Below, piece by piece: positions 62,377 to 64,000 of a stretch of 64,000 nucleotides of DNA (within the stretch, counting starts at the first letter, position 1; each line of letters starts with the position of its first letter). The DNA comes from Apoderus coryli (Eukaryota > Arthropoda > Insecta > Coleoptera > Attelabidae). The notes below the pieces were generated by a model, which had not been told where the DNA came from, did no database searches, and worked only from the letters and a program-made list of their open reading frames with translations. The stretch is from assembly GCA_911728435.2 (NCBI GenBank), contig OU452198.1, positions 1,612,001 to 1,676,000 of the forward strand, read 5' to 3'. The position numbers and the translations under genes were made by a program.

Positions 62377-63770
62377 TTAGCTCTCCATATATCATATATT
62401 TATGTAATATATATATGGAGACTATTAGTTCCATGAAATTTTTTTTAAATTTTTATAATACTTGTTTTTGGTCATTTTATACATAAATAAGTAGTTTAAA
62501 AAAATGTCTGTCTGTATCCACGAAAACGCAAAAACCACTGAACAGATTTTAACCAAATTTGGTACAAAAATACTATTGGACATGGCAAGGAGCTGATTAG
62601 ATTTTGGGAAACATTGAGCGTAGGCAAGGGGTTTAAAAGAGGGTTCAAAAATTAAAAAAATTCAGTTCTTAAACTTATCCGAAATGCTGCATAATTTTTT
62701 ACGCATTTAATTGAATATAACTTAAAATATTAAACATAAAATATTGATAGAAGATAACCTACAAAAGGCAGCATAAAATTTGTATTTACATAGGCGTTCG
62801 TAAATAGTAGAAAAGGGGGTAAAATAAAAAAATATTTAAATTGTAAAAATTTTTATATTAACTAGTTGAATTGGTGTTAAAAATACACTACAAAAATTAA
62901 TGTACCATAGGCGTCCCTGAAAATTCTATAAAAGGGTCAGAAAAAAATTGTATCCGTGATAACTCAAAAACCACTTAACGGATTTTAACCACATTTGGTA
63001 CGAAAGTACTACAGGATATTTATAGGTGGTGATTAACATTGAGCGTAGGCAAGGGGTTTAAAAGAGGGTTTAAAAATTAAAAAAATCATAGTTCTTAAAC
63101 TTATCCGAAATATTGAATAATTTTTTGTTCGATTAATTAAATATAACCTACAATATTTAACCTAAACAATTAGACCACATTGACATTCGAAAAAAGTGTA
63201 AAATGGAGTACAAAGGTTACAAAAAAACGTATTTCTTAAACATAGCAGAAATATTGACTAGTTATTTATAGCTTTGATAGAATATAACCTATAAAATGTG
63301 TTGTCTTTGGTTATAAATAACTTGTTTTCATAGGCGTTCGTAAATAGTGTACAAGGGGTCAAAATAAAAAAATATATACTTCCTAAACTTATTCGAAATA
63401 CGGAATGATTTTTCATAGTTGTGATAGAATATAACCTAAAAAATGTTACATAAATGAACTGGTTCACACAAGCGTTCGCAAATAGTGTAAAAAAGGGTCA
63501 AAAACGAAAAAAAAAAAATTGCCCAAATATAACAGAACAATTTTGTTTACATAGGCGTTCGTAAATAGTAGAAAAAAATAATATTAAAAAAAATATAAAA
63601 TATATACGTATAAATAGTACCTCCAAAGAGAAGAAAAAGGAACAAAACACGATACTTAAAAAAAAAATAGCTGTCCCAAACAAAAAAACTATATAAATTT
63701 TAGATAAATGACAAAAAAGTCATAAAATTATTACTTTTACACTTAAATATGGAGAGCTATTAGTGCCTCG
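62377..63770. repeat. Degenerate tandem repeats related to those at 40-41 kb
   Basis: TAGGCGTTCGTAAATAGT(G/A) followed by AAAAGGG(G)TCAAAA recurs near 62792, 63332, 63471 and 63552, and a segment GAGCGTAGGCAAGGGGTTTA near 62617 and 63040. CACTGAACAGATTTTAACC-type sequence, common in insect repeats, is present. ATATGGAGA(G)CTATTAGT marks both ends (62418, 63747). The repeats resemble the complement of the TACGCCTTTTG blocks at 40-41 kb. Confidence 0.7.
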
Positions 63771-64000
63771 AGGGCAACAGTTTATTTTTATTTTTAACAT
63801 ATTTTTTGCAATTTTCGATTTACTGAGAAAATCCTTAAAAATGAACGCAAAAACCAAATGGCGCACAAGGATAATTATCCATCATCAATAAAACATAACC
63901 GAACATTTTATATCGTTTACTAGCCATTTTACTTTAATAGCCAATAACGACAAATATAAAACATGTCAAACAGCTATATTAATGATGTCATACATCAATA

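Overview
This window is insect-type nuclear DNA. It is AT-rich and intron-rich, packed with decayed arthropod transposons, and carries a nuclear copy of mitochondrial COI that uses the invertebrate mitochondrial code. A beetle is a plausible source, but nothing in the window proves the order. I see no operons, tRNA, rRNA or CRISPR.

One host gene explains the window: a tau-tubulin kinase (TTBK) family Ser/Thr kinase, the orthologue type of Drosophila Asator, on the minus strand. Fifteen exons can be read from 62109 down to a TAA stop at 18734-18732, and all join in frame (3675 nt, 1224 codons plus stop). The 5' end lies outside the window, above 62109 or 64000. The first five exons hold the casein-kinase-1-like kinase domain with Gly-loop, VALK lysine, HRDIKP, LDFGLAR and the WRKVKDKEQ region. 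The other ten encode a low-complexity Ser/Pro/Asp-rich tail. A 20-kb intron (45814-25754) separates exons 9 and 10.

The rest is repeat. 1-18.4 kb, downstream of the gene: a 1.1-kb TIR element (5722-6856), LINE reverse-transcriptase (RT) pieces (7.4-8.4, 12.0-13.5, 13.9-14.3 kb), a mariner (8.4-9.5 kb), an 18-bp tandem array (10.4 kb), palindromes, a 427-bp hairpin (14.4-14.8 kb), and a nested Tc1 element (15085-18413) that contains permuted mitochondrial COI and a PIF/Harbinger element with a TAA duplication. 18.7-25.8 kb: exons 15 to 10, with charged-helix repeats, two LINE fragments and 178/155-bp intronic tandem repeats. 25.8-45.8 kb: the large intron, with several very large inverted repeats ending in CAGGGTG, a LINE/Harbinger chimera and a second mariner. 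45.8-64 kb: exons 9 to 1, with a 3-kb 31-bp satellite inside a TIR element, a 130-bp satellite inside a Tc1-like transposase gene, and a LINE fragment captured between TIRs.

The most interesting signal is a recurrent motif with the layout of a hammerhead ribozyme: CUGANGA, one nucleotide, a stem II whose sequence changes but still pairs, GAAA, then a short palindromic stem III (ACAUGU or ACGU). It occurs about ten times. Three times it sits near both ends of an inverted-repeat element, facing outward. Hammerheads are known in Penelope-like elements, retrozymes and satellites; here they lie in foldback-like elements with no visible Penelope RT. A second theme is tandem arrays growing inside dead transposon genes (31-bp and 130-bp).
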